Below, one piece after another: positions 1-9,863 of a stretch of 64,000 nt of DNA; position 1 is the stretch's first letter; each line of letters starts with the position of its first letter. The translations under genes and the position numbers were made by a program. The notes under the pieces are model-generated. The model was not told the origin of the DNA. It saw nothing but the letters and a program-made list of their open reading frames with translations, and searched no databases. This stretch comes from Collimonas arenae. GTDB lineage: Bacteria; Pseudomonadota; Gammaproteobacteria; Burkholderiales; Burkholderiaceae_D. The stretch lies in NCBI RefSeq assembly GCF_000786695.1, contig NZ_CP009962.1, positions 4,030,001-4,094,000 of the forward strand. Reading direction: 5' to 3'.

Positions 1-107
1 TTGTTGCACGACTATGCCACCGCATGAAATGCTATCTTCCGATACGATCAATCGCCGTACCATGCCATATCTCTTTTATCGCTTCACGCCATTCAAAAAG
101 AGCCGCT

Positions 108-953
108 TTATTTTTTCATTACACCCGGCTTGCGAAACTCTACGTGACCCAGATCCATCATTTTCCAACGTCCGCCCCAGGTCAGGCCAACCGATTCAGC
201 CACTTCGCCATACAGCTGATATCCGCGCATGGCCCATGGGTCTTTCTCGGTAATCACCAACTTGCCGTTACGCATGAACGCCGAATCTGCCGCCAAGCCG
301 TACTGGTGATAACTCTGGAACGCCTTGGCATTGGTGACGCTGCCCCCCATCTGAGCCAACGCGTTTTGCCGCTCTGGACTACGATAACCTTCGATAATGA
401 CCATGTCGTAACCATGCTGTTCTTTCATGATCTTGAAAGTCAGCAGCAAACGCTGGGTAAAATCCGCGTCCAACTGCTGCCAGTTACGACTGGCGGTATC
501 CAGCATCGGCCGTACCAACGCTACTTCCTGGGTAGTAAACACCTCCGGCGGTAACGGCGGCGGCGGTACTAACTGCTCACCTTCCAGCAACGCAGCAATC
601 TGCTGATTCACTACTTGCCCAGAATCATCATAGCTACCGAGCATGCCTTTTCCACTCAACATCCACGCAACTAACGGCGGAATCAACACCACCGCCATTC
701 CTGCGAGCAACATCAAATGATGTTTTTTAACAAACTGCCACGTCGAGAGTCTCGACGCTTGCAGGTTTTGTGTAACGGATTTTGTTGTCCGGGACCGACG
801 TTCTTTCCAACTCTGGACTTGCACGCCAATTTGCTGCCGCCTCTTGAGCAATGCAGAAAACACAATCTCACGGGCGGCTGGAAACAGCAGCAATCCCGAG
901 ATGCCGCAAGCAAGCAGAAAATAAAGAGCAACGGCTAAGACCAACGCAAACAC
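108..953 (-). CDS. M15-family D-Ala-D-Ala carboxypeptidase-like protein, membrane anchored
   Basis: About 281 residues. Two hydrophobic segments (about residues 2-25 and 78-100) precede a periplasmic C-terminal peptidase domain. The M15 zinc signature is visible: SYHQYGLAAD (His and Asp ligands) and a terminal GHVEF His, plus a YRSPERQ motif typical of the CwlK/VanY-like subfamily. It probably trims peptidoglycan stem peptides. The listed GTG start (953) has no spaced Shine-Dalgarno. A TTG at 944 sits 8 bases after AAAGG and may be the true start, but this would clip the first hydrophobic segment only slightly. It is divergent from the next gene, with a palindrome between them. The family is fairly certain; the cellular substrate is inferred. 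Confidence 0.8.
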   Translation of the reverse strand: MFALVLAVALYFLLACGISGLLLFPAAREIVFSALLKRRQQIGVQVQSWKERRSRTTKSVTQNLQASRLSTWQFVKKHHLMLLAGMAVVLIPPLVAWMLSGKGMLGSYDDSGQVVNQQIAALLEGEQLVPPPPLPPEVFTTQEVALVRPMLDTASRNWQQLDADFTQRLLLTFKIMKEQHGYDMVIIEGYRSPERQNALAQMGGSVTNAKAFQSYHQYGLAADSAFMRNGKLVITEKDPWAMRGYQLYGEVAESVGLTWGGRWKMMDLGHVEFRKPGVMKK

Positions 954-962
954 CTTTCGTGA

Positions 963-999
963 ATATTACCAAAAAAAAATTATACTTTTTTGGTAATAT
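963..999. promoter_or_regulatory. Inverted repeat in divergent intergenic region
   Basis: Two 14-base arms (963-976 and 986-999, ATATTACC plus an A-tract, and its complement) face each other across 9 bases. The repeat lies between the divergent M15 peptidase and the plus-strand gene at 1083. It could be an operator or a bidirectional hairpin. No factor can be named. Confidence 0.4.
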
Positions 1000-1082
1000 A
1001 TTGCCAGTTGACATATTTAGTTGTCAGAGAGTATACCTTATCAAATTGGGCGTCACGTCGGTCTGTGTTTAATACCTGACAT

Positions 1083-2012
1083 ATGGAGAATTGTGTCTTG
1101 CAACCATCAGAAGAAACTGCGCGTGGCTCCGTAAAACCGAATTTGTTATCGGGATCGACGCCGACAGAAAATACAAGCGGGAGCATCTTGAATGCCTTGG
1201 AGGGCAAAGAGTCTCCGACGAAAGCCATTGCGCAAAAGAAATCTGGCGCATTGCGCGGTGCAATTGCAGTGGTCTTGCTTGCTGCGATTGGCGCAGGGGG
1301 ATTTTTTGCTTGGAATCAACGCAGTAACCAGGATGCTACGGCAGCCAGCTTGCCGGCAACGCCGACGCCAGCGGCCAAAGAATCAGCATCCGCCACTCCT
1401 GCACTCGCGGCCAACACCCCTCAACCCGAGAAAGCCGAATCACAAGCAGCTGTAATCGAAAACGACCCCAGCGCACATCCGGACAAACCCGATGCAAGCA
1501 CCGATGAAACGCCGGTCGATGCTCGCGCCAAACTGACGGAAAGCTTGGAAGCAGGCGTGCCCGTAACCGCCACCTCGCTTAAAAAAGCGCTGGAAGAACC
1601 GAAGCCTGCGAAACCTGTAGTAAAGGGCGTGAATGCGCCGCTGGTGAATCGCAGTACTTCTGAAAAAAAACTCGCGGCTGCACAGAAACCGGTAAAAGCC
1701 GGAAGCGCGCCGGCTGACAGCGACGTGAATATCCTGACCGCGCTGGTATCGCATGGCGACAGCGTGACAGAGCCGCCAAAAACCAAAGAGACGGCGAAGT
1801 CCCGGCAGCAAGCGAAAAGGAAAGCAGCCGAACCAGTGCTCGCGCAAAATACCGCTGACGCGCCGGACATTGTCGAACGCAAAAGCGGCGACAGCACCGC
1901 CGGCTTGCTACAACGTTGCAAACAGCTTGGCATCATCGAAGGCGAACTGTGCCGCTGGCGGATTTGTTCCGGACGCTGGGATACCGATACTGCTTGCAAG
2001 ATAAACAGATAA
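1083..2012 (+). CDS. Ala/Lys/Pro-rich single-pass membrane protein, unknown function
   Basis: 309 residues and not recognised as a named family. After about 55 polar residues there is one transmembrane helix (about 58-77, GAIAVVLLAAIGAGGFFAW). A long low-complexity Ala/Thr/Lys/Pro region follows, like a periplasm-spanning linker. The short C-terminal end has four cysteines (LLQRCKQLG..GELCRWRICSGRW..TACK) that could form disulfides. This layout resembles anchoring or TonB-like linker proteins, but no domain is seen. A Shine-Dalgarno-like GGAGA lies just inside the reading frame, so a downstream TTG (1098) is an alternative start. A strong terminator follows the stop. Confidence 0.6.
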   Translation: MENCVLQPSEETARGSVKPNLLSGSTPTENTSGSILNALEGKESPTKAIAQKKSGALRGAIAVVLLAAIGAGGFFAWNQRSNQDATAASLPATPTPAAKESASATPALAANTPQPEKAESQAAVIENDPSAHPDKPDASTDETPVDARAKLTESLEAGVPVTATSLKKALEEPKPAKPVVKGVNAPLVNRSTSEKKLAAAQKPVKAGSAPADSDVNILTALVSHGDSVTEPPKTKETAKSRQQAKRKAAEPVLAQNTADAPDIVERKSGDSTAGLLQRCKQLGIIEGELCRWRICSGRWDTDTACKINR

Positions 2013-2031
2013 GCTACTGCAAGCGGGATCA

Positions 2032-2065
2032 AATAGAAAGGACACCTTCTGGTGTCCTTTCTATT
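2032..2065 (+). terminator. Rho-independent terminator
   Basis: A perfect 15-base stem (2032-2046 with 2051-2065) has a TTCT loop and A/T-rich flanks. It lies 20 bases after the stop of the preceding gene and would also stop leftward transcripts. Confidence 0.85.
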
Positions 2066-2202
2066 TTCAATCCGGTTTATCCGTGATGGGTGAAGTCCAA
2101 GCAGCCTGGGTATCCGCTTTGCGACTGACATACGGTACACAGGCACTTCTTGCGGGGGCAGCCCGGATCCCGGGCTAGCCGCCTGCTTTTCCTGCCGCAA
2201 GC

Positions 2203-4668
2203 TCAACGCACACTCACCTCGACCCGCCGTGCCTCGGCATTGTCGCCGCTGCCGGTCGTCACTTGAGGTTTCTCCAGCACGATCGCATCTTCGGCCACAC
2301 CGGCGATCAGCAGAATGGCTTTGACGCTCTTGGCGCGCTCTTTCGAGATTTCCTCGTTCTTGGCCGGATCGCCAGTTGTGTCGTGAAAGCCGCTCACCAC
2401 TACTTTGGCATCAGGCTTGGCCTTGGCAGCATCGACTATCACTGCCAGTTTTTCACCGGTATCAGCAGGTGCATCGGACTTGCCCGAATCAAAGTAAATC
2501 ACAGCGACAGGCGACGATGCCGGCGCCGAAGCGGCGGGAACGTTCTTGTCGATAGTGACTTCAGTAGCTGGCGGCGCGGTGACAGGTACCGGCACCAGAA
2601 CCACTTCCTGCCTCGTTACGGCCTGGTTCATACCCGAAGCCGGCAACAATGGCACCAGCAGCAAGGCTACGATGTTGATGATCTTGATCAGTGGATTGAC
2701 CGCCGGACCCGCAGTATCCTTGTAGGGATCGCCGACCGTATCGCCGGTGACCGCCGCCTTGTGCGCTTCCGAACCTTTGCCGCCGTGATTGCCGTCTTCG
2801 ATATATTTCTTGGCATTGTCCCAGGCGCCGCCGCCGGTGGTCATCGAGATAGCCACAAACAGGCCGGTAACGATAGTGCCCATCAACAGACCGCCGAGCG
2901 CCGCCGGACCAAGGATCAGGCCGACCAGGATCGGCACCACCACCGGCAGCAGCGACGGAATGATCATTTCCTTGATCGCCGACGAAGTCAGCATGTCGAC
3001 CGCCTTGTCGTATTCCGGTTTACCGCTGCCATCCATGATGCCCTTGATGTCGCGGAACTGGCGTCGTACCTCCACCACCACCGCACCAGCTGCGCGCCCC
3101 ACCGCTTCCATCGCCATCGCCCCAAACAGGTAGGGAATCAGGCCACCGATAAACAGGCCGACGATCACCAGCGGATTAGACAAGTCGAACACAGTACTCT
3201 TCCCCACTGAATCGAGAGCATGGGTGTAGTCGGCGAACAGCACCAGCGCCGCCAGCCCGGCCGAGCCGATGGCGTAGCCTTTGGTGACGGCCTTGGTGGT
3301 ATTACCGACCGCATCAAGCGGATCGGTGATCGCCCGCACCGAATCAGGCAAGCCTGACATTTCGGCGATGCCGCCGGCGTTATCGGTGATCGGACCATAA
3401 GCGTCCAGCGCCACAATGATGCCAGCCATCGACAGCATGGCGGTCGCGGCGATTGCAATGCCGTACAGGCCAGCCAGCCAGTAAGAAGCCAGGATGGCGA
3501 CGCACACGGCCAGTACCGGATAGGCGGTGGATTTCATCGAGACGCCGAGGCCGGCAATGATATTGGTGCCATGCCCAGTCGTCGAAGCTTGCGCGATGTG
3601 GCGCACCGGTTTGAAATCGGTGCCGGTGTAATACTCGGTGATGTACACCATCAGGCCGGTGAGAACAATGCCGATGAAGGCGGAGCCCATCATCGGTATC
3701 CGTATCGGTGCAGGCAAGACCAGCCAGGTCACCACGGCAAAACCGATCAGGCTCAAAATGGCCGCCCACCACAGGCCGGTATATAGCGCTGACATGATCT
3801 TCTTGCCAGGCTTGGCCTTGACCATCGAACAGCCGATGATCGAAGCCAGGATCGATACACCGCCCAAGGCCAGCGGATACAGCACCGCCTGAAGTTCAAA
3901 GCCGTGGATCAGCAGCGAACCCAGCAGCATGGTCGCAATCAAAGTCACTACATAGGTTTCAAACAGGTCAGCCGCCATGCCGGCGCAGTCGCCGACATTG
4001 TCGCCGACGTTATCGGCGATCACCGCCGGGTTGCGCGGATCGTCCTCGGGAATACCGGCTTCAACCTTGCCCACCAGATCAGCGCCAACGTCGGCGCCCT
4101 TGGTAAAGATGCCGCCGCCGAGACGCGCGAAAATCGAAATCAGCGAAGCGCCAAAGGCCAGGCCGATCAAAGGACGGATGATGTCATGCAGCGATAACCC
4201 GGACGGTCCGACAAACGCCAGCAGGAACAAGAAGAACAAGGTCACGCCCAGCAATCCCAGTCCCACCACCAGCATGCCGGTAATGGCGCCGCCGCGGAAA
4301 GCCACGTCCAGCGCTGGCCCGATGCCTTTGGTTGCGGCTTGCGCGGTGCGCACATTGGCGCGTACCGAAACATTCATGCCGATGAACCCGCAAGCGCCTG
4401 ACAGCACTGCGCCGACCAGAAAGCCAGCGGCCGTCACCAGCCCCAGTCCGGGTAATAGCGCAATAACGATAAACAACACCACGCCGACAATGGCGATGGT
4501 GCGGTACTGGCGCGCCAGGTAAGCAGCGGCACCTTGTTGAATGGCTGCGGCAATTTCCTGCATGCGCGGATTACCGGGATCCTGCTTTAATATCCAGCTA
4601 CGTGAAACCAGCCCGTAGATAACGGCAATGATGCCACAAGCGACGGCAAACCATAGACTTGATGCCAT
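2203..4668 (-). CDS. hppA: K+-insensitive H+-translocating pyrophosphatase with C-terminal OmpA-like domain
   Basis: 821 residues from the ATG at 4668, chosen because GGAGGA lies just upstream; an in-frame extension to 4719 has no such site. It couples pyrophosphate hydrolysis to H+ export across the inner membrane. Family signatures are clear: [39 protein letters not shown], and [18 protein letters not shown] near the end of the core. The [10 protein letters not shown] segment has Lys and Thr at the two positions that mark K+-independent, proton-pumping members. The core ends near residue 685, the usual family length. A Pro/Ala/Val linker and about 100 residues resembling an OmpA peptidoglycan-binding domain follow ([37 protein letters not shown]). 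The family's C-terminus is known to be extracytoplasmic, so the extra domain would face peptidoglycan. Confidence 0.95.
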   Translation of the reverse strand: MASSLWFAVACGIIAVIYGLVSRSWILKQDPGNPRMQEIAAAIQQGAAAYLARQYRTIAIVGVVLFIVIALLPGLGLVTAAGFLVGAVLSGACGFIGMNVSVRANVRTAQAATKGIGPALDVAFRGGAITGMLVVGLGLLGVTLFFLFLLAFVGPSGLSLHDIIRPLIGLAFGASLISIFARLGGGIFTKGADVGADLVGKVEAGIPEDDPRNPAVIADNVGDNVGDCAGMAADLFETYVVTLIATMLLGSLLIHGFELQAVLYPLALGGVSILASIIGCSMVKAKPGKKIMSALYTGLWWAAILSLIGFAVVTWLVLPAPIRIPMMGSAFIGIVLTGLMVYITEYYTGTDFKPVRHIAQASTTGHGTNIIAGLGVSMKSTAYPVLAVCVAILASYWLAGLYGIAIAATAMLSMAGIIVALDAYGPITDNAGGIAEMSGLPDSVRAITDPLDAVGNTTKAVTKGYAIGSAGLAALVLFADYTHALDSVGKSTVFDLSNPLVIVGLFIGGLIPYLFGAMAMEAVGRAAGAVVVEVRRQFRDIKGIMDGSGKPEYDKAVDMLTSSAIKEMIIPSLLPVVVPILVGLILGPAALGGLLMGTIVTGLFVAISMTTGGGAWDNAKKYIEDGNHGGKGSEAHKAAVTGDTVGDPYKDTAGPAVNPLIKIINIVALLLVPLLPASGMNQAVTRQEVVLVPVPVTAPPATEVTIDKNVPAASAPASSPVAVIYFDSGKSDAPADTGEKLAVIVDAAKAKPDAKVVVSGFHDTTGDPAKNEEISKERAKSVKAILLIAGVAEDAIVLEKPQVTTGSGDNAEARRVEVSVR

Positions 4669-4920
4669 GTTGACTCCTCCTGTTTTTCGAACGGCTGCAC
4701 GACAAAATAAGACAATCACACCATTTCACCGGTCTTCGTGAACGCCAACGTGGCGTTTTCGATTCCCGGCCGATACTGCGTAACGCAAAATTTTTCGTCG
4801 CCCTTTTATTTTCAGAGAAATGCCTGGGCTGGCGTTGACTTGTTACCGCTCCCGGGTTGCAATCCGAAGCTTGAAGCCTTGGTTGATTCTAAATGACTTT
4901 AGCGAACCTTTATTAACTAA

Positions 4921-4952
4921 AAGAAAAAGCGGACCGAAGTCCGCTTTTTCTT
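4921..4952 (-). terminator. Rho-independent terminator of adk cluster
   Basis: A perfect 14-base stem (4921-4934 with 4939-4952) has a CGAA tetraloop flanked by A- and T-tracts. It abuts the adk stop codon. It terminates the exbB-to-adk transcript and may work in both directions. Confidence 0.85.
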
Positions 4953-5636
<684 letters not shown>

Positions 5637-5829
5637 TTATTGTGGCGACGGCGCACAGCTAGCTATGCAGCGACGTCTCCTGAGATGCTTCGCACTTGCA
5701 ATTCGCACTTGCAATTACTTGTATCACGCTATCTTTGCATGAAACTTACCATACAATTTTACCAAACAGCCAGCCCTGAGAGCGATTTCTGTTGGTTCAA
5801 CGATAATTTCCCGGTAGTTCCTGTAATTT

Positions 5830-6594
5830 TCATGTGTTGAAAAAACTGCGCACCCGCTCCAGGTCTTCCGGCGTATCCACCCCGGGAGCCGGCGCTGCAG
5901 GCGCAATATGCACTGCAATCGGATAACCGTGCCACAGTACCCGCAACTGCTCCAACGCTTCAATCTGCTCCAGCGGCGAGACGGCCAGGGTCGGATAGGT
6001 TTGCAAAAAACCATTACTGTAGGCGTACAGACCGATATGCCGCAACGGCAGATAATCTGCCGGCAATTGTTGTTGCGACTGCGCAAAACCATCCCGATGC
6101 CATGGGATCGTCGCCCTTGAAAAATACAAGGCGCGCCCTGCCTGGTTCAACACCACTTTGACTACATTCGGATTAAACGCATCGGCCGCCGAATGTATTG
6201 CATGCGCCGCAGTCGCCATCGGCACCTGAGACGTAATATGGGCAGCGGTAGCGGCGATCAGCGCCGGATCTATCATCGGTTCATCGCCCTGCACGTTGAC
6301 CACCACCGCATCGGCAGCCAGTCCTAGCGCCGCCGCCACTTCCGCGATACGGTCGGTGCCGGATGGGTGATCGGAACGCGTCAAGCGCGCAGCGATGCCA
6401 TGCTGTGCGCACACCGCCAGGATTTCAGCATGGTCGGTGGCCACGATCACTTGCGCCGCGCCGGACTGCGCAGCACGTTCTGCAGTGCGCACGATCATCG
6501 GCTTGCCGCCGATATCGGCCAACGGTTTGTTAGGCAAACGCGTGGACGCCAGCCGCGCGGGAATGATGACCGTGAAAGGCGTGGTCGAACTCAC
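5830..6594 (-). CDS. kdsB: 3-deoxy-manno-octulosonate cytidylyltransferase (CMP-KDO synthetase)
   Basis: About 254 residues. It activates KDO with CTP for lipopolysaccharide inner-core synthesis. Motifs seen are [23 protein letters not shown] near the N-terminus, [23 protein letters not shown] and a C-terminal [10 protein letters not shown] segment. I chose the GTG at 6594 because GGGAGA precedes it at a normal distance and the protein then starts like other KdsB enzymes. An in-frame GTG at 6606 would add four residues. It follows the Trm112-like gene with almost no gap, so the two are probably cotranscribed. Confidence 0.96.
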   Translation of the reverse strand: MSSTTPFTVIIPARLASTRLPNKPLADIGGKPMIVRTAERAAQSGAAQVIVATDHAEILAVCAQHGIAARLTRSDHPSGTDRIAEVAAALGLAADAVVVNVQGDEPMIDPALIAATAAHITSQVPMATAAHAIHSAADAFNPNVVKVVLNQAGRALYFSRATIPWHRDGFAQSQQQLPADYLPLRHIGLYAYSNGFLQTYPTLAVSPLEQIEALEQLRVLWHGYPIAVHIAPAAPAPGVDTPEDLERVRSFFNT

Positions 6595-6609
6595 AATATC
6601 TCCCACCGC

Positions 6610-6795
6610 CTAAGCTGCGGGAGCGGCCGGGCTATTCAGGTCGCGCGCCTGGTCAGCCCACATGATCGGGATTCCGTCGCGGATCGGATAAGCCAGCTTG
6701 TCGGCATTGCAAATCAGTTCCTGAGCTTTCTTGTCGTGATGAAGCGGCCCTTTGCAGATCGGGCAAACCAGGATGTCAAGCAGTTGAATGTCCAC
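6610..6795 (-). CDS. Trm112-family (YcaR/UPF0434) small zinc-binding protein
   Basis: 61 residues. The pattern [17 protein letters not shown], then [19 protein letters not shown], is the hallmark of the bacterial Trm112-like family, which is routinely found between lpxK and kdsB. Eukaryotic and archaeal Trm112 activates methyltransferases; the role of the bacterial form is not settled. The GTG at 6795 was chosen because GGAG precedes it and the family starts just before this CPxC motif. The start overlaps the end of lpxK by 20 bases, suggesting translational coupling. Confidence 0.9.
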   Translation of the reverse strand: MDIQLLDILVCPICKGPLHHDKKAQELICNADKLAYPIRDGIPIMWADQARDLNSPAAPAA

Positions 6796-7828
6796 GGAGT
6801 TTCTCCAGAATTTGATGTATTTGATGGCCCAGCGAGGCGTCAATCTGCGCCGTCACCGGAACGACCCAGATGCGCGGGTCGTTTTTAATAGAAGCTATTT
6901 GCCGACATTTTACTGCATCCTTTTCAGTGATCAGGATCACCTCGGCTTGCAGGGCGGCAAAAGGGTTGTCGGAAAAATCATGATGATCGGGCAAGACCAG
7001 GGTCTGGAACACCAGTCCCGCAGCGCTCAGCGTGTTGAAAAAGCGTTGCGGATTGCCGATGCCGGCAGCCGCAGTGATCTTGCGCATCGGATCTTGCAGG
7101 CTGGCCAGCATTCTCGTCTGCGTCGGATCGGCCAGTTGTTCAGCCTGATTCCCCTCCAGTTGCATGCGAATCGATGAAGCCGGCATGGACACAGGAATCG
7201 ATGCCGCATTGACCACGGTAAAGTCGCGCCGGCGCGAAACCGGTTCACGCAATGGCCCGGCCGGCAGCAGCCAGCCGTTGCCTGCGCCACGGGCATCGAA
7301 CAAGACGATTTCGATGTCCCGCTGCAAACGGTAATGTTGCAAGCCATCATCCGACAAGATCAGATTGACTTCAGGATGAGCCTGCAGCAAGGCTTGCGCC
7401 GCCGCCACCCGGTCGCGGCCCACCACCACCGGACATTGCGCACGGCCGGCAATCAGCAGAGGCTCGTCGCCGACTTCAGCCGCCAGCGAGGTCGCGTTCA
7501 CATGTTGCAGCTGCGGTTGGCCATCGCCGGACTGTGCAGCGTAGCCGCGCGAGATCACGCCGGGGATATAACCGGCCTGGCGTAGCGCCTGCACCAGCCA
7601 GATGGTCAGCGGCGTCTTTCCCGTACCGCCGACAAAAATATTACCGACCACGATCACCGGCACCGGCAGGCGCGTGCTAGCCTGCCAACCGCTGGCATAT
7701 AGACGGCGCCGAAGCGCCGCCAGCAAACCGAACAACAGCGACAACGGCCACAGCAGACATGCCAGCAAGCCGCGCCGCTGCCAGGCAGCGCTCAGGGTAG
7801 CTTCAAGCGATGGCTTACTTGTGGCCAC
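6776..7828 (-). CDS. lpxK: Tetraacyldisaccharide 4'-kinase (lipid A)
   Basis: 350 residues from the GTG at 7828. It phosphorylates the 4' position of the lipid A disaccharide at the inner membrane. An N-terminal hydrophobic helix (about 20-40) is followed by the P-loop [63 protein letters not shown] and DHHDFSD are diagnostic. The start lies inside the exbD coding end, overlapping by 14 bases. A reading frame reaching further upstream to 7888 would overlap exbD heavily and lacks a better ribosome site. Confidence 0.95.
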   Translation of the reverse strand: MATSKPSLEATLSAAWQRRGLLACLLWPLSLLFGLLAALRRRLYASGWQASTRLPVPVIVVGNIFVGGTGKTPLTIWLVQALRQAGYIPGVISRGYAAQSGDGQPQLQHVNATSLAAEVGDEPLLIAGRAQCPVVVGRDRVAAAQALLQAHPEVNLILSDDGLQHYRLQRDIEIVLFDARGAGNGWLLPAGPLREPVSRRRDFTVVNAASIPVSMPASSIRMQLEGNQAEQLADPTQTRMLASLQDPMRKITAAAGIGNPQRFFNTLSAAGLVFQTLVLPDHHDFSDNPFAALQAEVILITEKDAVKCRQIASIKNDPRIWVVPVTAQIDASLGHQIHQILEKLRGHSTA

Positions 7829-8243
7829 TAGTCTGGGCCGCAAACGTGATCTTGTCGAAACCTGCCAGACGCGCAGCTTCCAGCACATTGATCACAGTCT
7901 GATGAGTCGCCATGGCGTCGGCGTTGATGATCACCACCGGATCGCCCTTGCCATCGCCCTGCACCGCACTCTTCAGATCCAGCGCCAGCGACGCCGCATC
8001 CTTGGAAGACACCTGCACGTTGTTGACCGCATACTGGCCCTGCGGACTGACGGCGACGTTGATCTCTTGCGGCTGCGTCATCGCCTTGTCGGCATCGGCG
8101 GTCGGCAAGGTGATCTGCAGCGCGGTGAATTTGCTGTAGCTGGTAGTCACCATCAGGAAAATCACGATCACCAGCAAGACGTCGATGAACGGGATCAGGT
8201 TGATTTCAGGGTCTTCACGACCCTTGCCTTTACGAAAATTCAT
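7815..8243 (-). CDS. exbD: Biopolymer transport protein ExbD/TolR
   Basis: 142 residues. One N-terminal transmembrane helix (about residues 17-35, with INLIPFIDVLLVIVIFLMV) carries the conserved Asp that is proton-conducting in this family. A periplasmic domain follows. With ExbB it forms the proton-driven motor that energises TonB or moves Tol proteins. It lies 17 bases after exbB and overlaps lpxK, as in related Burkholderiales. Whether it serves TonB or another partner cannot be decided here, because no tonB is adjacent. Confidence 0.93.
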   Translation of the reverse strand: MNFRKGKGREDPEINLIPFIDVLLVIVIFLMVTTSYSKFTALQITLPTADADKAMTQPQEINVAVSPQGQYAVNNVQVSSKDAASLALDLKSAVQGDGKGDPVVIINADAMATHQTVINVLEAARLAGFDKITFAAQTSGHK

Positions 8244-8260
8244 AGTCTTTGTCTTTATTT

Positions 8261-8866
8261 CTATTTGCGCGCGCCATGCACAGTATCGACAAATTTTACC
8301 GCTTGCTGTTCCATGTCCACCACGAAACCGTCCACCAAGGCACGGAAATGGCGATAGAAAATCAAGGCAGGCATCGCAATCGCCAGGCCGAAGCCAGTGT
8401 TATACAGCGCCACCGAAATACCGTGGCCCAACTGGGCAGGATCGGCACCTGCGCCGGTAGTCGCGCCAAAAATCTCAATCATCCCGACCACTGTGCCGAA
8501 CAAACCCATCAACGGCGCCAGCGAAGCAATCGTGCCGAGTGTGGTCAAGAAGCGCTCAAGATCATGTGCAGTCGCCTGCCCCGCTTCTTCAATCGATTCC
8601 TTCATCAGCTCGCGCGGCGCATCGACGTTGCGCAAGCCGGCGGCCAGCACGCGGCCCAGCGGCGAATTGGTTTCCAAATTGGTCAGTACTTCGCTATTGA
8701 TCTTACCGTTGTGATAAACCCGTATCACTTCTTGCAACAATTGCGGCGGCAAAATCCGCGGGCGGCGTAGGTAAACCAGACGTTCGATAATCAATGCGGT
8801 GGCAATGATGGAGGCAATTAACAACAACCAGATCGGCCAGCCCGCAGCTTGAATAATGGCAAACAA
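8261..8866 (-). CDS. exbB: MotA/TolQ/ExbB proton channel family protein
   Basis: 201 residues. A TTG start at 8866 is preceded by AAGGAG at 6 bases. There are three transmembrane segments (about 8-26, 110-132 and 152-174). The family motif LGTIASLAPLMGLFGTVVGMIEIF and the G-ISVALYNTGFGLAIAMPALI stretch are clear. It pairs with the next gene, ExbD. It is first in the exbB-exbD-lpxK-Trm112-kdsB-adk cluster. Upstream on the right begins a long non-coding stretch and then unrelated genes. Confidence 0.93.
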   Translation of the reverse strand: MFAIIQAAGWPIWLLLIASIIATALIIERLVYLRRPRILPPQLLQEVIRVYHNGKINSEVLTNLETNSPLGRVLAAGLRNVDAPRELMKESIEEAGQATAHDLERFLTTLGTIASLAPLMGLFGTVVGMIEIFGATTGAGADPAQLGHGISVALYNTGFGLAIAMPALIFYRHFRALVDGFVVDMEQQAVKFVDTVHGARK

Positions 8867-9163
8867 AAGAAACTCCTTGGTGAGATACGAATTCAGTAGA
8901 GCGAATCAGTAGGACGATGTCGATGAGGGGTTCATCGGCATGGATGCAGAATGTAACGTGTTGAAGGCTTGCGGGCAAGCGTGACAAGCATTGCTGAGTA
9001 GAAATTTTTAATGCTGTGTTTTGTGTTGCTCAGCCGACGCGCCGAGTTCCGCACATATTATGTGAACAAGATTGTGGACAAGTACTGAAGTCAGAATTTA
9101 ATCCAATGATTTAAAAGGCTTTTTTTGCTTCGCTTAAAAATTCAGCAGATCCCATCCACATCG

Positions 9164-9238
9164 CACCTGATAATGACTAATAAAGTCTGTCACGCGATAA
9201 TAAAGTCTGTCACGAGGGGCTAGGAACCCGTGACAGAC
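9164..9238. repeat. Dispersed AATAAAGTCTGTCAC repeat, left copy
   Basis: A 30-base block at 9164-9193 is identical to 25303-25332. A second partial copy of its end (GATAATAAAGTCTGTCAC) follows at 9196-9213. The complement GTGACAGAC is at 9230-9238, forming a small inverted pair. It looks like the end of a mobile or palindromic element. Confidence 0.6.
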
Positions 9239-9470
9239 CAGAATGACGGAAATTATCTTTAATTTTGGACGTCAGATATTGCCGAAACTAATAACCACAT
9301 CAAAAATTGATGACAAACAATAAAGTCTATCGGATTATGATTGCGGGCAAAAAAACATGCGCTCGTAAGCATTGTCCAAATAAAACCTCTCATGGTCAGC
9401 AACTCCGGACACGTCGCATAGCTTAAGTAAAGCGCATGCAATTACTGTCCGTAGTTTGGCCATTTTCATG

Positions 9471-9512
9471 CATATCCTCGAATATGCCGTGCACAGCATA
9501 TTCGAGGATATG
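9471..9512. repeat. Perfect inverted repeat, 17-base arms
   Basis: Arms 9471-9487 and 9496-9512 are exact complements around an 8-base loop. No T-tract follows on either strand and no gene ends here, so it is not an obvious terminator. Confidence 0.6.
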
Positions 9513-9863
9513 GGTAAAAATACCCCATTGGTATTTAGGTATCAATGAATTGGTCCGAAAATACCCGGGCAGGTCAAGGCCACAAACTGACGGCAGACGC
9601 CGCGGATAGCTATCATCTTTTGCACTATTGAAGTAGAGACACAATTTGGAGCGATAAATGACTCCAATACGACCGTTGCCGCCACCATCAATCAGGATTC
9701 ATCCAAAAGCCGGTAATCCATCGCATTTTCTCTCTGCACATTTTGGAGAGAACCTGAATCGTGCTTTCTGAAATTTTACTGAGCGGCATGAATTTGATTT
9801 GAGCGATCAGTCATGAACGAATACAAGCCATTTTGGCTACCTCAAATCACAACTCCCACACGT

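Larger units (their letters stand above)
8867..9863. other. About 1 kb without a convincing gene
   Basis: Short open frames here have no recognisable domains. The stretch holds the presumed exbB promoter region, a GTGAACAAG/GTGGACAAG motif pair near 9062-9082, copies of the AATAAAGTCTGTCAC repeat and a 17-base-arm hairpin. It marks the left edge of the accessory region. Confidence 0.6.

Noticed and set aside
1421..2206. Minus-strand frame opposite the Ala/Lys-rich gene
   Set aside because: Low-complexity Ser/Ala/Phe composition mirrors the plus-strand gene and would read through its terminator.
2263..3210. Long plus-strand frame opposite hppA
   Set aside because: It is His/Arg/Gln-rich, a typical mirror of a high-GC membrane protein gene. 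hppA itself is unmistakable.
5691..5716. 13-base tandem duplication between kdsB and adk
   Set aside because: Too short and isolated to assign a role; mentioned only under adk.
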